Origin: Drosophila miranda
Taxonomy: Eukaryota; Arthropoda; Insecta; Diptera; Drosophilidae
DNA: 64,000 nt
Reading direction: 5' to 3'
NCBI RefSeq assembly: GCF_003369915.1
Contig: NW_022881614.1
Location: 3,803,001-3,867,000 of the forward strand
Both the position numbers and the translations under genes were made by a program. Below are positions 1 through 12,829 of the stretch, piece by piece. Below the pieces are notes generated by a model, which saw only the letters and a program-made list of their open reading frames with translations, did not search any database and was not told the origin of the DNA. Every line of letters begins with the position of its first letter. The stretch's first letter is position 1.

Positions 1-1
1 G

Positions 2-2670
2 TTATACCCGATACTAAGTCAGTATGGCTCTCCTCCGGCAGACGCCGCTAATATTAAACGACACGACAAAGAGTGCGTGCGTGAGAGACAGAAAATCAGT
101 CTGAGCGTGACGTCGGGCGCTGCGTAGCCACTGCAAATTGATTTGTTCCTATTGGCTATAAAAATGATCTGATCTGATCCAGATTCAGCAATCTGATAGA
201 TATGGTCATTATCTATGATTCTGCGTTTTCAGTTTTCTCGAATGTGCAATATTGTGGATGCAACAGATTTTCGTCCTTTGTGGGGGCGGAAGGGGGGGGG
301 CGAAATTCTGAGATATACGTTTTATAGTGAGATCTAACAGAAGTGCAGATACCAAATTTGGTTACTCTAGCCTTAATAGTCTCTGAGATTTGTGGATGCC
401 CCAGATTTTCGTCCTTTGTGGGGGCGGAAGGGGGTGTGGCGAAATTTGGACACGAAACGGTCGAGGTCCGATATCACAGGAGTGTGGATACCAAATTTGG
501 TTGCTCTGGCTCTTATAGGTTTTGAGATCCTTGAACTCATATTTTGCAATTGGCAAAACCGATCATGAAACCTGTGTGTTAGAGAGAGACAAAGCGAGAA
601 AGAATGAAATTGTTTTCTTGATTCTGGCTATAATAATTATACGATTGAGATTTTACGATCTAGAACATATAGTCATCCTCTACGATTCTGCGTTTTTGCT
701 TTTATCGTATCTTTAAAAATGTAGATGCCACAGATTTTCGTCCTTTGTGGGGGCGGAAGTGGGCGGGGCGAAGTTTTGAAATATTTTTGTAGCAGTGACA
801 TATCACAGAAGTCTGGATCCAAAACATCGTTGCTCTAGCTCTTATAGTCTTTGAGCACTAGGCGCTGAAGGGGACGGACAGACGGACGGACGGACAGACG
901 GACAGACGGACAGACAGACATGGCTCAATCGACTCGGCTATTGATGCTGATCAAGAATATATATACTTTATGGGGTCGGAAACGATTCCTTCTGGATGTT
1001 ACACACATCCACTTTTACCACAAATCTAATGTACCCCAATACTCATTTTGTGTATCGGGTATAACGAGGGGGAACGTTGTGAGTTGCTGCGTACACCGCA
1101 ACTCTACATTTATACCCGATACTTAGTCAGTATGGCTCTCCTCCGGCAGACGCCGCGAATATTAAACGACACGACAAAGAGTGCGTGCGAGAGAGACAGA
1201 AAATCAGTCTGAGCGTGACGTCGGGCGCTGCGTAGCCAGTGCAAATTGATTTGTTCCTTTTGGCTATAAAAATGATCTGATCTGATCCAGATTCAGCAAT
1301 CTGATAGATATGGTCATTAGCTATGATTCTGCGTTTTTAGTTTTCTCGAATGTACAATATTGTGGATGCAACAGATTTTCGTCCTTTGTGTGGGCGGAAG
1401 GGGGTGGGGCGAAATTTTGAGATACACGTTTTATAGTAAGATCTAACAGGAGTGCGGATACCAAATTTGGTTACTCTAGCCTTAATAGTCTCTGAGATTT
1501 GTGGATGCCCCAGATTTTCGTCCTTTGCGGGGGCGGAAGGGGGTGTGGCAAAATTTTGAAACAAACTCGTCTCGGTCCGATATCTAAGGAGTGTGCATAC
1601 CAAATTTGGTTGCTCTAGCTTTTATAGTCTCTGAGATCTAGGCGCTAATGTTTTACTCTAAGCAAAGCCGCCTATGCTACGTGTTTGTTAAAGAGAGACA
1701 GGGCGAGAAAAAATGAAATTGTTTTCTTGATGCTGGCTATAATAATAATACGATCCAATTCAGATTCTGCAGTCTAAAAGATATGGTCATTTTCTACGAT
1801 TCTGCGTTTTTGGTTTTCTCATATCTTTGAAATTGTGGATGCCACAGATTTTCGTCCTTTGTGGGGGCGGAAGTGGGCGGGGCGAAGTTTTGAAATATTT
1901 TTGTACCAGTGACATATCACAGAAGTCTGGATCCAAAACATCGTTGCTCTAGCTCTTATAGTCTTTGAGCACTAGGCGCTAATAGGGACGGACAGACGGA
2001 CGGACGGACAGACAGACAGGGCTCAATCGACTCGGCTATTGATGCTGATCAAGAATATATATACTTTATGGGGTCGGAAACGATTCCTTCTGGACGTTAC
2101 ACACATCCACTTTTACCACAAATCTAATATACCCCAATACTCATTTTAAGTATCGGGTATAAAAATTATAGCATAATAAGAACGAGGGGGAACGTTGTGA
2201 GTTGCTGCGGACACCGCAACTCTACAGTTATACCCGATACTAAGTCAGTATGGCTCTCCTCCGGCAGACGCCGCTAATATTAAACGACACGACAAAGAGT
2301 GCGTGCGAGAGAGACGGAAAATCAGTCTGAGCGTGACGTCGGGCGCTGCGTAGCCACTGCAAATTGATTTGTTCCTATTGGCTATAAAAATGATCTGATC
2401 TGATCCAGATTCAGCAATCTGATAGATACGAACATTATCTATGATTCTGCGTTTTTAGTTTTCTCAAATGTGCAATATTGTGGATGCAACAGATTTTCGT
2501 CCTTTGTGTGGGCGGAAGGTTGTGGGGTGAAATTTTGAGATCCACGTTTTAAAGTAACATCCACATCCACTTTTACCACAAATCTAATATACCCCAATAC
2601 TCATTTTGAGTATCGGGTATAAAAACGAGGTGGAACGTTGTGAGTTGGTGCGGACACCGCAACTCTACAG
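2..2670 (-). repeat. Higher-order unit 1 (A-B-C)
   Basis: Sub-element A spans 2-1063, B 1064-2162 and C 2182-2622. A and B abut directly, sharing the end of A's inverted repeat with B's hairpin segment. B and C are separated by a 19-bp spacer (2163-2181) that recurs in the other units, so it is fossil flanking DNA from the founding arrangement. C lacks the middle of the element: sequence jumps near 2572 straight to the terminal ~50 bp. Confidence 0.8.
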
Positions 2671-5330
2671 TTATACCCGATACTAAGTCAGTATGGCTCT
2701 CCTCCGGCAGACGCCGCTAATATTAAACGACACGACAAAGAGTGCGTGCGTGAGAGACAGAAAATCAGTCTGAGCGTGACGTCGGGCGCTGCGTAGCCAC
2801 TGCAAATTGATTTGTTCCTATTGGCTATAAAAATAATCTGATCTGATCCAGATTCAGCAATCTGATAGATATGGTCATTATCTATGATTCTGCGTTTTTA
2901 GTTTTCTCGAATGTGCAATATTGTGGATGCAACAGATTTTCGTCCTTTGTGTGGGCGGAAGGGGGGGGGCGAAATTCTGAGATATACGTTTTATAGTGAG
3001 ATCTAACAGAAGTGCAGATACCAAATTTGGTTACTCTAGCCTTAATAGTCTCTGAGATTTGTGGATGCCCCAGATTTTCGTCCTTTGTGGGGGCGGAAGG
3101 GGGTGTGGCGAAATTTGGACACGAAACGGTCGAGGTCCGATATCACAGGAGTGTGGATACCAAATTTGGTTGCTCTGGCTCTTATAGGTTTTGAGATCCT
3201 TGAACTCATATTTTGCAATTGGCAAAACCGATCATGAAACCTGTGTGTTAGAGAGAGACAAAGCGAGAAAGAATGAAATTGTTTTCTTGATTCTGGCTAT
3301 AATAATTATACGATTGAGATTTTACGATCTAGAACATATAGTCATCCTCTACGATTCTGCGTTTTTGCTTTTATCGTATCTTTAAAAATGTAGATGCCAC
3401 AGATTTTCGTCCTTTGTGGGGGCGGAAGTGGGCGGGGCGAAGTTTTGAAATATTTTTGTAGCAGTGACATATCACAGAAGTCTGGATCCAAAACATCGTT
3501 GCTCTAGCTCTTATAGTCTTTGAGCACTAGGCGCTGAAGGGGACGGACAGACGGACGGACGGACAGACGGACAGACAGACATGGCTCAATCGACTCGGCT
3601 ATTGATGCTGATCAAGAATATATATACTTTATGGGGTCGGAAACGATTCCTTCTGGATGTTACACACATCCACTTTTACCACAAATCTAATGTACCCCAA
3701 TACTCATTTTGTGAATCGGGTATAACGAGGGGGAACGTTGTGAGTTGCTGCGTACACCGCAACTCTACATTTATACCCGATACTTAGTCAGTATGGCTCT
3801 CCTCCGGCAGACGCCGCGAATATTAAACGACACGACAAAGAGTGCGTGCGAGAGAGACAGAAAATCAGTCTGAGCGTGACGTCGGGCGCTGCGTAGCCAG
3901 TGCAAATTGATTTGTTCCTTTTGGCTATAAAAATGATCTGATCTGATCCAGATTCAGCAATCTGATAGATATGGTCATTAGCTATGATTCTGCGTTTTTA
4001 GTTTTCTCGAATGTACAATATTGTGGATGCAACAGATTTTCGTCCTTTGTGGGGGCGGAAGGGGGTGGGGCGAAATTTTGAGATACACGTTTTATAGTAA
4101 GATATAACAGGAGTGCGGATACCAAATTTGGTTACTCTAGCCTTAATAGTCTCTGAGATTTGTGGATGCCCCAGATTTTCGTCCTTTGCGGGGCGGAAGG
4201 GGGTGTGGCAAAATTTTGAAACAAACTCGTCTCGGTCCGATATCTAAGGAGTGTGCATACCAAATTTGGTTGCTCTAGCTTTTATAGTCTCTGAGATCTA
4301 GGCGCTAATGTTTTACTCTAAGCAAAGCCGCCTATGCTACGTGTTTGTTAAAGAGAGACAGGGCGAGAAAAAATGAAATTGTTTTCTTGATGCTGGCTAT
4401 AATAATAATACGATCCAATTCAGATTCTGCAGTCTAAAAGATATGGTCATTTTCTACGATTCTGCGTTTTTGGTTTTCTCATATCTTTGAAATTGTGGAT
4501 GCCACAGATTTTCGTTCTTTGTGGGGGCGGAAGTGGGCGGGGCGAAGTTTTGAAATATTTTTGTACCAGTGACATATCACAGAAGTCTGGATCCAAAACA
4601 TCGTTGCTCTAGCTCTTATAGTCTTTGAGCACTAGGCGCTAATAGGGACGGACAGACGGACGGACGGACAGACAGACAGGGCTCAATCGACTCGGCTATT
4701 GATGCTGATCAAGAATATATATACTTTATGGGGTCGGAAACGATTCCTTCTGGACGTTACACACATCCACTTTTACCACAAATCTAATATACCCCAATAC
4801 TCATTTTAAGTATCGGGTATAAAAATTATAGCATAATAAGAACGAGGGGGAACGTTGTGAGTTGCTGCGGACACCGCAACTCTACAGTTATACCCGATAC
4901 TAAGTCAGTATGGCTCTCCTCCGGCAGACGCCGCTAATATTAAACGACATGACAAAGAGTGCGTGCGAGAGAGACGGAAAATCAGTCTGAGCGTGACGTC
5001 GGGCGCTGCGTAGCCACTGCAAATTGATTTGTTCCTATTGGCTATATAAATGATCTGATCTGATCCAGATTCAGCAATCTGATAGATACGAACATTATCT
5101 ATGATTCTGCGTTTTTAGTTTTCTCAAATGTGCAATATTGTGGATGCAACAGATTTTCGTCCTTTGTGTGGGCGGAAGGTTGTGGGGTGAAATTTTGAGA
5201 TCCACGTTTTAAAGTAACATCCACATCCACTTTTACCACAAATCTAATATACCCCAATACTCATTTTGAGTATCGGGTATAAAAACGAGGTGGAACGTTG
5301 TGAGTTGGTGCGGACACCGCAACTCTACAG
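2671..5330 (-). repeat. Higher-order unit 2
   Basis: Same A-B-C order as unit 1, with B starting at about 3725 and C at about 4842. This unit is 9 bp shorter, mainly because the GACG/GACA microsatellite in A (near 3541-3580) has fewer repeats. It carries private substitutions, such as gtgaatcggg instead of gtgtatcggg at the A/B junction, so it is not a simple assembly copy of unit 1. Confidence 0.8.
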
Positions 5331-7999
5331 TTATACCCGATACTAAGTCAGTATGGCTCTCCTCCGGCAGACGCCGCTAATATTAAACGACACGACAAAG
5401 AGTGCGTGCGTGAGAGACAGAAAATCAGTCTGAGCGTGACGTCGGGCGCTGCGTAGCCACTGCAAATTGATTTGTTCCTATTGGCTATAAAAATGATCTG
5501 ATCTGATCCAGATTCAGCAATCTGATAGATATGGTCATTATCTATGATTCTGCGTTTTTAGTTTTCTCGAATGTGCAATATTGTGGATGCAACAGATTTT
5601 CGTCCTTTGTGTGGGCGGAAGGGGGGGGGCGAAATTCTGAGATATACGTTTTATAGTGAGATCTAACAGAAGTGCAGATACCAAATTTGGTTACTCTAGC
5701 CTTAATAGTCTCTGAGATTTGTGGATGCCCCAGATTTTCGTCCTTTGTGGGGGCGGAAGGGGGTGTGGCGAAATTTGGACACGAAACGGTCGAGGTCCGA
5801 TATCACAGGAGTGTGGATACCAAATTTGGTTGCTCTGGCTCTTATAGGTTTTGAGATCCTTGAACTCATATTTTGCAATTGGCAAAACCGATCATGAAAC
5901 CTGTGTGTTAGAGAGAGACAAAGCGAGAAAGAATGAAATTGTTTTTTTGATTCTGGCTATAATAATTATACGATTGAGATTTTACGATCTAGAACATATA
6001 GTCATCCTCTACGATTCTGCGTTTTTGCTTTTATCGTATCTTTAAAAATGTAGATGCCACAGATTTTCGTCCTTTGTGGGGGCGGAAGTGGGCGGGGCGA
6101 AGTTTTGAAATATTTTTGTAGCAGTGACATATCACAGAAGTCTGGATCCAAAACATCGTTGCTCTAGCTCTTATAGTCTTTGAGCACTAGGCGCTGAAGG
6201 GGACGGACAGACGGACGGACGGACAGACGGACAGACGGACAGACAGACATGGCTCAATCGACTCGGCTATTGATGCTGATCAAGAATATATATACTTTAT
6301 GGGGTCGGAAACGATTCCTTCTGGATGTTACACACATCCACTTTTACCACAAATCTAATGTACCCCAATACTCATTTTGTGTATCGGGTATAACGAGGGG
6401 GAACGTTGTGAGTTGCTGCGTACACCGCAACTCTACATTTATACCCGATACTTAGTCAGTATGGCTCTCCTCCGGCAGACGCCGCGAATATTAAACGACA
6501 CGACAAAGAGTGCGTGCGAGAGAGACAGAAAATCAGTCTGAGCGTGACGTCGGGCGCTGCGTAGCCAGTGCAAATTGATTTGTTCCTTTTGGCTATAAAA
6601 ATGATCTGATCTGATCCAGATTCAGCAATCTGATAGATATGGTCATTAGCTATGATTCTGCGTTTTTAGTTTTCTCGAATGTACAATATTGTGGATGCAA
6701 CAGATTTTCGTCCTTTGTGTGGGCGGAAGGGGGTGGGGCGAAATTTTGAGATACACGTTTTATAGTGAGATCTAACAGGAGTGCGGATACCAAATTTGGT
6801 TACTCTAGCCTTAATAGTCTCTGAGATTTGTGGATGCCCCAGATTTTCGTCCTTTGCGGGGGCGGCAGGGGGTGTGGCAAAATTTTGGAACAAACTCGTC
6901 TCGGTCCGATATCTAAGGAGTGTGCATACCAAATTTGGTTGCTCTAGCTTTTATAGTCTCTGAGATCTAGGCGCTAATGTTTTACTCTAAGCAAAGCCGC
7001 CTATGCTACGTGTTTGTTAAAGAGAGACAGGGCGAGAAAAAATGAAATTGTTTTCTTGATGCTGGCTATAATAATAATACGATCCAATTCAGATTCTGCA
7101 GTCTAAAAGATATGGTCATTTTCTACGATTCTGCGTTTTTGGTTTTCTCATATCTTTGAAATTGTGGATGCCACAGATTTTCGTCCTTTGTGGGGGCGGA
7201 AGTGGGCGGGGCGAAGTTTTGAAATATTTTTGTACCAGTGACATATCACAGAAGTCTGGATCCAAAACATCGTTGCTCTAGCTCTTATAGTCTTTGAGCA
7301 CTAGGCGCTAATAGGGACGGACAGACGGACGGACGGACAGACAGACAGGGCTCAATCGACTCGGCTATTGATGCTGATCAAGAATATATATACTTTATGG
7401 GGTCGGAAACGATTCTTTCTGGACGTTACACACATCCATTTTCACCACAAATCTAATATACCCCAATACTCATTTTGAGTATCGGGTATAAAAATTATAG
7501 CATAATAAGAACGAGGGGGAACGTTGTGAGTTGCTGCGGACACCGCAACTCTACAGTTATACCCGATACTAAGTCAGTATGGCTCTCCTCCGGCAGACGC
7601 CGCTAATATTAAACGACATGACAAAGAGTGCGTGCGAGAGAGACGGAAAATCAGTCTGAGCGTGACGTCGGGCGCTGCGTAGCCACTGCAAATTGATTTG
7701 TTCCTATTGGCTATAAAAATGATCTGATCTGATCCAGATTCAGCAATCTGATAGATACGAACATTATCTATGATTCTGCGTTTTTAGTTTTCTCAAATGT
7801 GCAATATTGTGGATGCAACAGATTTTCGTCCTTTGTGTGGGCGGAAGGTTGTGGGGTGAAATTTTGAGATCCACGTTTTAAAGTAACATCCACATCCACT
7901 TTTACCACAAATCTAATATACCCCAATACTCATTTTGAGTATCGGGTATAAAAACGAGGTGGAACGTTGTGAGTTGGTGCGGACACCGCAACTCTACAG
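5331..7999 (-). repeat. Higher-order unit 3
   Basis: A-B-C as before, with the B inverted repeat at 6439 and C at 7557. Single-base differences distinguish it, for example ggcggcaggg instead of ggcggaaggg in B near 6862 and a longer T run near 5943, the latter shared with unit 4. Confidence 0.8.
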
Positions 8000-10160
8000 T
8001 TATACCCGATACTAAGTCAGTATGGCTCTCCTCCGGCAGACGCCGCTAATATTAAACGACACGACAAAGAGTGCGTGCGTGAGAGACAGAAAATCAGTCT
8101 GAGCGTGACGTCGGGCGCTGCGTAGCCACTGCAAATTGATTTGTTCCTATTGGCTATAAAAATGATCTGATCTGATCCAGATTCAGCAATCTGATAGATA
8201 TGGTCATTATCTATGATTCTGCGTTTTTAGTTTTCTCGAATGTGCAATATTGTGGATGCAACAGATTTTCGTCCTTTGTGTGGGCGGAAGGGGGGGGGCG
8301 AAATTCTGAGATATACGTTTTATAGTGAGATCTAACAGAAGTGCAGATACCAAATTTGGTTACTCTAGCCTTAATAGTCTCTGAGATTTGTGGATGCCCC
8401 AGATTTTCGTCCTTTGTGGGGGCGGAAGGGGGTGTGGCGAAATTTGGACACGAAACGGTCGAGGTCCGATATCACAGGAGTGTGGATACCAAATTTGGTT
8501 GCTCTGGCTCTTATAGGTTTTGAGATCCTTGAACTCATATTTTGCAATTGGCAAAACCGATCATGAAACCTGTGTGTTAGAGAGAGACAAAGCGAGAAAG
8601 AATGAAATTGTTTTTTTGATTCTGGCTATAATAATTATACGATTGAGATTTTACGATCTAGAACATATAGTCATCCTCTACGATTCTGCGTTTTTGCTTT
8701 TATCGTATCTTTAAAAATGTAGATGCCACAGATTTTCGTCCTTTGTGGGGGCGGAAGTGGGCGGGGCGAAGTTTTGAAATATTTTTGTAGCAGTGACATA
8801 TCACAGAAGTCTGGATCCAAAACATCGTTGCTCTAGCTCTTATAGTCTTTGAGCACTAGGCGCTGAAGGGGACGGACAGACGGACGGACGGACAGACGGA
8901 CAGACGGACAGACAGACATGGCTCAATCGACTCGGCTATTGATGCTGATCAAGAATATATATACTTTATGGGGTCGGAAACGATTCCTTCTGGATGTTAC
9001 ACACATCCACTTTTACCACAAATCTAATGTACCCCAATACTCATTTTGTGTATCGGGTATAACGAGGGGGAACGTTGTGAGTTGCTGCGTACACCGCAAC
9101 TCTACATTTATACCCGATACTTAGTCAGTATGGCTCTCCTCCGGCAGACGCCGCGAATATTAAACGACACGACAAAGAGTGCGTGCGAGAGAGACAGAAA
9201 ATCAGTCTGAGCGTGACGTCGGGCGCTGCGTAGCCAGTGCAAATTGATTTGTTCCTTTTGGCTATAAAAATGATCTGATCTGATCCAGATTCAGCAATCT
9301 GATAGATATGGTCATTAGCTATGATTCTGCGTTTTTAGTTTTCTCGAATGTACAATATTGTGGATGCAACAGATTTTCGTCCTTTGTGTGGGCGGAAGGG
9401 GGTGGGGCGAAATTTTGAGATACACGTTTTATAGTGAGATCTAACAGGAGTGCGGATACCAAATTTGGTTACTCTAGCCTTAATAGTCTCTGAGATTTGT
9501 GGATGCCCCAGATTTTCGTCCTTTGCGGGGGCGGAAGGGGGTGTGGCAAAATTTTGAAACAAACTCGTCTCGGTCCGATATCTAAGGAGTGTGCATACCA
9601 AATTTGGTTGCTCTAGCTTTTATAGTCTCTGAGATCTAGGCGCTAATGTTTTACTCTAAGCAAAGCCGCCTATGCTACGTGTTTGTTAAAGAGAGACAGG
9701 GCGAGAAAAAATGAAATTGTTTTCTTGATGCTGGCTATAATAATAATACGATCCAATTCAGATTCTGCAGTCTAAAAGATATGGTCATTTTCTACGATTC
9801 TGCGTTTTTGGTTTTCTCATATCTTTGAAATTGTGGATGCCACAGATTTTCGTCCTTTGTGGGGGCGGAAGTGGGCGGGGCGAAGTTTTGAAATATTTTT
9901 GTACCAGTGACATATCACAGAAGTCTGGATCCAAAACATCGTTGCTCTAGCTCTTATAGTCTTTGAGCACTAGGCGCTAATAGGGACGGACAGACGGACG
10001 GACGGACAGACAGACAGGGCTCAATCGACTCGGCTATTGATGCTGATCAAGAATATATATACTTTATGGGGTCGGAAACGATTCTTTCTGGACGTTACAC
10101 ACATCCATTTTCACCACAAATCTAATATACCCCAATACTCATTTTGAGTATCGGGTATAA
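8000..10160 (-). repeat. Higher-order unit 4 (A-B only)
   Basis: A spans 8000 to about 9060 and B about 9061-10160. The array ends with the terminal gtatcgggtataa of B, followed by unique DNA, so the right boundary coincides with a natural element end. Units 3 and 4 share variants (T-run length, ttctttctgg near the B terminus) not seen in units 1 and 2. This points to duplication in blocks. Confidence 0.8.
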
Positions 10161-11191
10161 AAAGGCAACGAGCCGTCCAAACCGCCAGAAGTTAAATCAA
10201 ATTCGTCTCGTCGGCCCAACGAAACCATGTAGAAATGTTGCAAAAATGTGATTTTCAATTTAAATTAGATTACATTTAAATTCTGCATATTTGGCAGAGT
10301 TTTTAATTAACTCAGTAATTATGAAAAAACGCGCTATTCGGATCACCGCAAATGTTCATTCCGCTCAAGTACATATGTATACGCCGTAATTAATTAATTA
10401 AAACGGAGTTAATTTTTGAAGGGAGTCGGTGACTAATACATAATTGATTCATATGTTTTTTCGCCGCAAAACCATGCCACATTTGTTTTTATTGCTTTCG
10501 AAGGTATTAAAGGCAACGTTTAAAAGCATTCAATTGTACAGAATGTTGTACAAATGAATCGATATCATTATCCTAAAAACTGGAAGCCACTCGCTTTTTT
10601 TCTGGCAATATCAGATGCCAGAGCAATACTTCATTCATTTATGACTTCAATCAGGCTGCGCTTCTCTCTCTCTTTCTCCCTCTTCTCTGTGGCTCTATGT
10701 CTGAAAAGCTCTTCCTAATACTTTTGCTGTGTGTACGTGTGCGTGTGTGGGTGATTCCATTTTCATTATTGTGGCATATCGATAGAACTTTGGAGTTTTG
10801 CCACATGATTTCCCCCCGTTCTCCGTTCACCGTTCTGTCAATTGAGTTGCAATATTGCCGTTTGGTAAATTAGAAATGATTGCCCGGAACTTTTTGGATT
10901 CATTTCAGACTCCATTCCTGTTCCGGTATCCTGTTGACGTGCAAAACAGGTCCCACATTCCATGATAGTTCCACCAGGAAAAACAAACATTTCCTGCTTC
11001 CACTTGATTGCTCTACCCTTCGAATAGTCCCAGACTCAGTGACCCCTTTCCTCTAAATCACAGCAAAAGTAGTGTAGTTTCTCAGTCATTCACTAAAAGT
11101 CATCGCACGATTCGTTTGCTGAATAATTTGTTAAAATTCAAGTATAGTTTTACGTTCATTTTGGTTAACGAACGCCCCACCGATTCGCAAA
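10161..11191. other. Unique AT-rich DNA upstream of the cyclophilin gene
   Basis: I see no coding exon or repeat element here. A pyrimidine tract of CT dinucleotides at about 10661-10690 reads as a GA-repeat on the minus strand and could bind GAGA factor, but nothing more can be claimed. The segment presumably holds the promoter and 5' UTR of the gene at 11192. Confidence 0.4.
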
Positions 11192-12403
11192 ATGTTTCTG
11201 CGCGAATATACACGGGCAGCCCGAGGCTCCACTCCCCAAGATGTCGGCACTGTGGCACCTTATGTGGCAGCCGCCAAGCGCGGTCCCTTCACCCTGACGA
11301 ACCCGGTGTTCAAGCGCCGCAATCCCTACCTGGAGAGTAACGAGGAACCGTCGGGGGAGATCCAGCACTCGTTCAACATCAACCGGAAGGCGCTGGAGAA
11401 CAACCACCGGCACCACCAGCGACTGATTCCCGTGGCGATCGGAAAGAACCAGATGCCCCAGACCCGCTCCCCTATGGTGATGAACGAGCAGCGCGAGCTG
11501 TACCGCCAGCACCGCGAGCGTCTGACGACCATCAAGGGAAAGGTGAACACCTGCCTGCCGCCGCCCAAGGTCAAGGTCAGTGGCAACGGCATGGAGCTGC
11601 CATACATGGAGATGCTGACGGCCCTCTACAAGCGGAGCAACAACACGCTGCGGACGTTCACCCGCTCGCCGGAGCGATTGGCCGTCGGCCGCTGGCGGCA
11701 CGTGAGCATGGCCCGCGAGAAGGAGCAGAAGCAGCAGGAGAAGAACAAGCAGTTACACAAGGGCGGGCAGCTCTTCGATCCGGACGCGGGCAGATCGCGC
11801 CGCAACAAGCCGAAGGCCTCCCACACCTTCAGCTACGAGATTCCCATGCACATCCTGTACCGCTACGAGAGCCTCATGGACCAATGCGACGTGGGCAACC
11901 TCTGCAAGCTGCTGCGCCCCCAGATCTACTTCGACGTCGAGGTGCGCGACACCCGCATCCAGGGCCGGCTTATCATCCAGCTCTTCACGGAGGCATGTCC
12001 CCAGGTGGTCCTCGAGTTCATGCGCGCCTGCACGCAGGGCAACAGCGCCGCCATCACCTTCTCGCGCACGCTCACACCCATGTGGCTGGAGGGGCGCCTG
12101 GACATGGGCCCCTCCACCGTGCTCAAACAGGATCTCAGGAACATTGAGCACGACTTCGACGTCCTCAATCATGGCGTCGAGGCTGGCATCCTCTCGTTCC
12201 CCAGCCGCTATGTGCGCAGCCATCTCTGCTCCGCCATCAACTTCACCATCAGCTTCCAGCCGCTGTCGATTCTCAACGGAAAGCGGATTGCATTCGGCAA
12301 GGTGCGCAAGGGATTGCATCTACTGGAGCGCATTCAGGACGCCACCGGCCACCTGGCCACTTCTCAGGGCGTTGTCCTGATAACTGGCTGTGGCGTGCTC
12401 TAA
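11192..12403 (+). CDS. Divergent cyclophilin-domain protein, 403 aa
   Basis: Uninterrupted single-exon ORF. Residues 1-230 are basic and charged, rich in Arg/Lys/Gln, with no domain I can name. From about residue 245 to the end the protein resembles a cyclophilin peptidyl-prolyl isomerase: IYFDVEVRDTRIQGRLIIQL matches the usual first strands, and VVLITGCGVL matches the final strand and C-terminus. The core FHR..PGFM..GGD motif that supplies the catalytic Arg is not recognisable (the corresponding stretch is TFSRTLTPMWLEG), so isomerase activity is doubtful. Single-exon cyclophilin paralogues with N-terminal extensions are often testis-expressed in Drosophila; applying that here is inference. 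This is the longest host ORF in the window without a visible lesion. A canonical poly(A) signal follows 48 bp after the stop. The ATG at 11192 is the first in frame. Confidence 0.85.
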   Translation: MFLREYTRAARGSTPQDVGTVAPYVAAAKRGPFTLTNPVFKRRNPYLESNEEPSGEIQHSFNINRKALENNHRHHQRLIPVAIGKNQMPQTRSPMVMNEQRELYRQHRERLTTIKGKVNTCLPPPKVKVSGNGMELPYMEMLTALYKRSNNTLRTFTRSPERLAVGRWRHVSMAREKEQKQQEKNKQLHKGGQLFDPDAGRSRRNKPKASHTFSYEIPMHILYRYESLMDQCDVGNLCKLLRPQIYFDVEVRDTRIQGRLIIQLFTEACPQVVLEFMRACTQGNSAAITFSRTLTPMWLEGRLDMGPSTVLKQDLRNIEHDFDVLNHGVEAGILSFPSRYVRSHLCSAINFTISFQPLSILNGKRIAFGKVRKGLHLLERIQDATGHLATSQGVVLITGCGVL

Positions 12404-12450
12404 ATCATTGGTCGTTCGAGTGTAAAATTGTAGGATGCATCGTCAGATTC

Positions 12451-12456
12451 AATAAA
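12451..12456 (+). terminator. Poly(A) signal AATAAA
   Basis: Canonical hexamer 48 bp after the stop codon of the cyclophilin-like gene, in the right place to end its transcript. Confidence 0.7.
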
Positions 12457-12829
12457 ACATCATGGCTCATAGCGAATGCACTAGCTGTGTAGAGTATGTT
12501 CTGCAGACAGATCTTTGAAGGTTAACTCCTATAGCTCTCGGAAAAAGTATCTTTTACACTCCGCAACTGAGTCAATTTATGGTTCGAAACAGACTCGATT
12601 CTCTCTGAGAATTCTGTCACTCTTGCTGTCTCTAAAACAGCTTCATCTATGAGTGTTTCTTTCAGTCTTTAATCTTACTCCGTGCTGTGTAGAGGCATAT
12701 TTACAATATATACAACTTTTGTGCCGTAGCTTAAATTCTTTCCCCGTTGAACTTGTGAGTACTGCGGGGCATCCCGAGACGAATCTGCCCTTACAGTCGG
12801 CTTTCCCAACAGTTGATTGATTGTAGGAG
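12457..12829. other. Short intergenic gap / 5' UTR of the LRR gene
   Basis: No coding similarity seen. The last bases before the ATG at 12830 (gattgattgtag) look like a branch point plus 3' splice site, so an upstream untranslated exon may exist in this gap. Confidence 0.4.

Larger units (their letters stand above)
1..10160 (-). repeat. Tandem higher-order array of DINE-1/INE-1-like elements
   Basis: About 3.8 copies of a ~2.66 kb unit run head to tail, with periods of 2669, 2660 and 2669 bp measured from recurring landmarks at 2, 2671, 5331 and 8000. Each unit has three copies of one repeat family: A (~1.1 kb), B (~1.1 kb) and C (~0.44 kb, internally deleted). Every copy is bounded by the 13-bp inverted repeat ttatacccgatac / gtatcgggtataa. 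Most carry a GACG/GACA microsatellite and begin with a short hairpin segment (gagttgctgcggacaccgcaactc region split by a bulge). These hallmarks (subterminal inverted repeats, internal microsatellite, terminal hairpin) match DINE-1, a Helentron-derived non-autonomous family. In its usual orientation the hairpin is the 3' end, so the array reads on the minus strand. Copies differ at only a few bases. The array extends past the left edge. It contains no genes; its 60-88-codon ORFs are by-products. Confidence 0.85.

Noticed and set aside
883..920. CRISPR-like regular short repeats (GACGGACA).
   Set aside because: This is the simple-sequence core of DINE-1, with no spacers; the genome is eukaryotic.
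343..9601. Repeated ORFs of 60, 64, 68 and 88 codons in the tandem array, identical between units.
   Set aside because: They occur at the same place in each repeat copy on both strands, have no protein features and also appear in isolated DINE-1 copies. Their conservation is that of the DNA repeat.
11165..12319. Minus-strand ORFs of 178 and 188 codons opposite the cyclophilin gene.
   Set aside because: Antisense shadows of GC-rich coding sequence; the plus strand has the recognisable domain.
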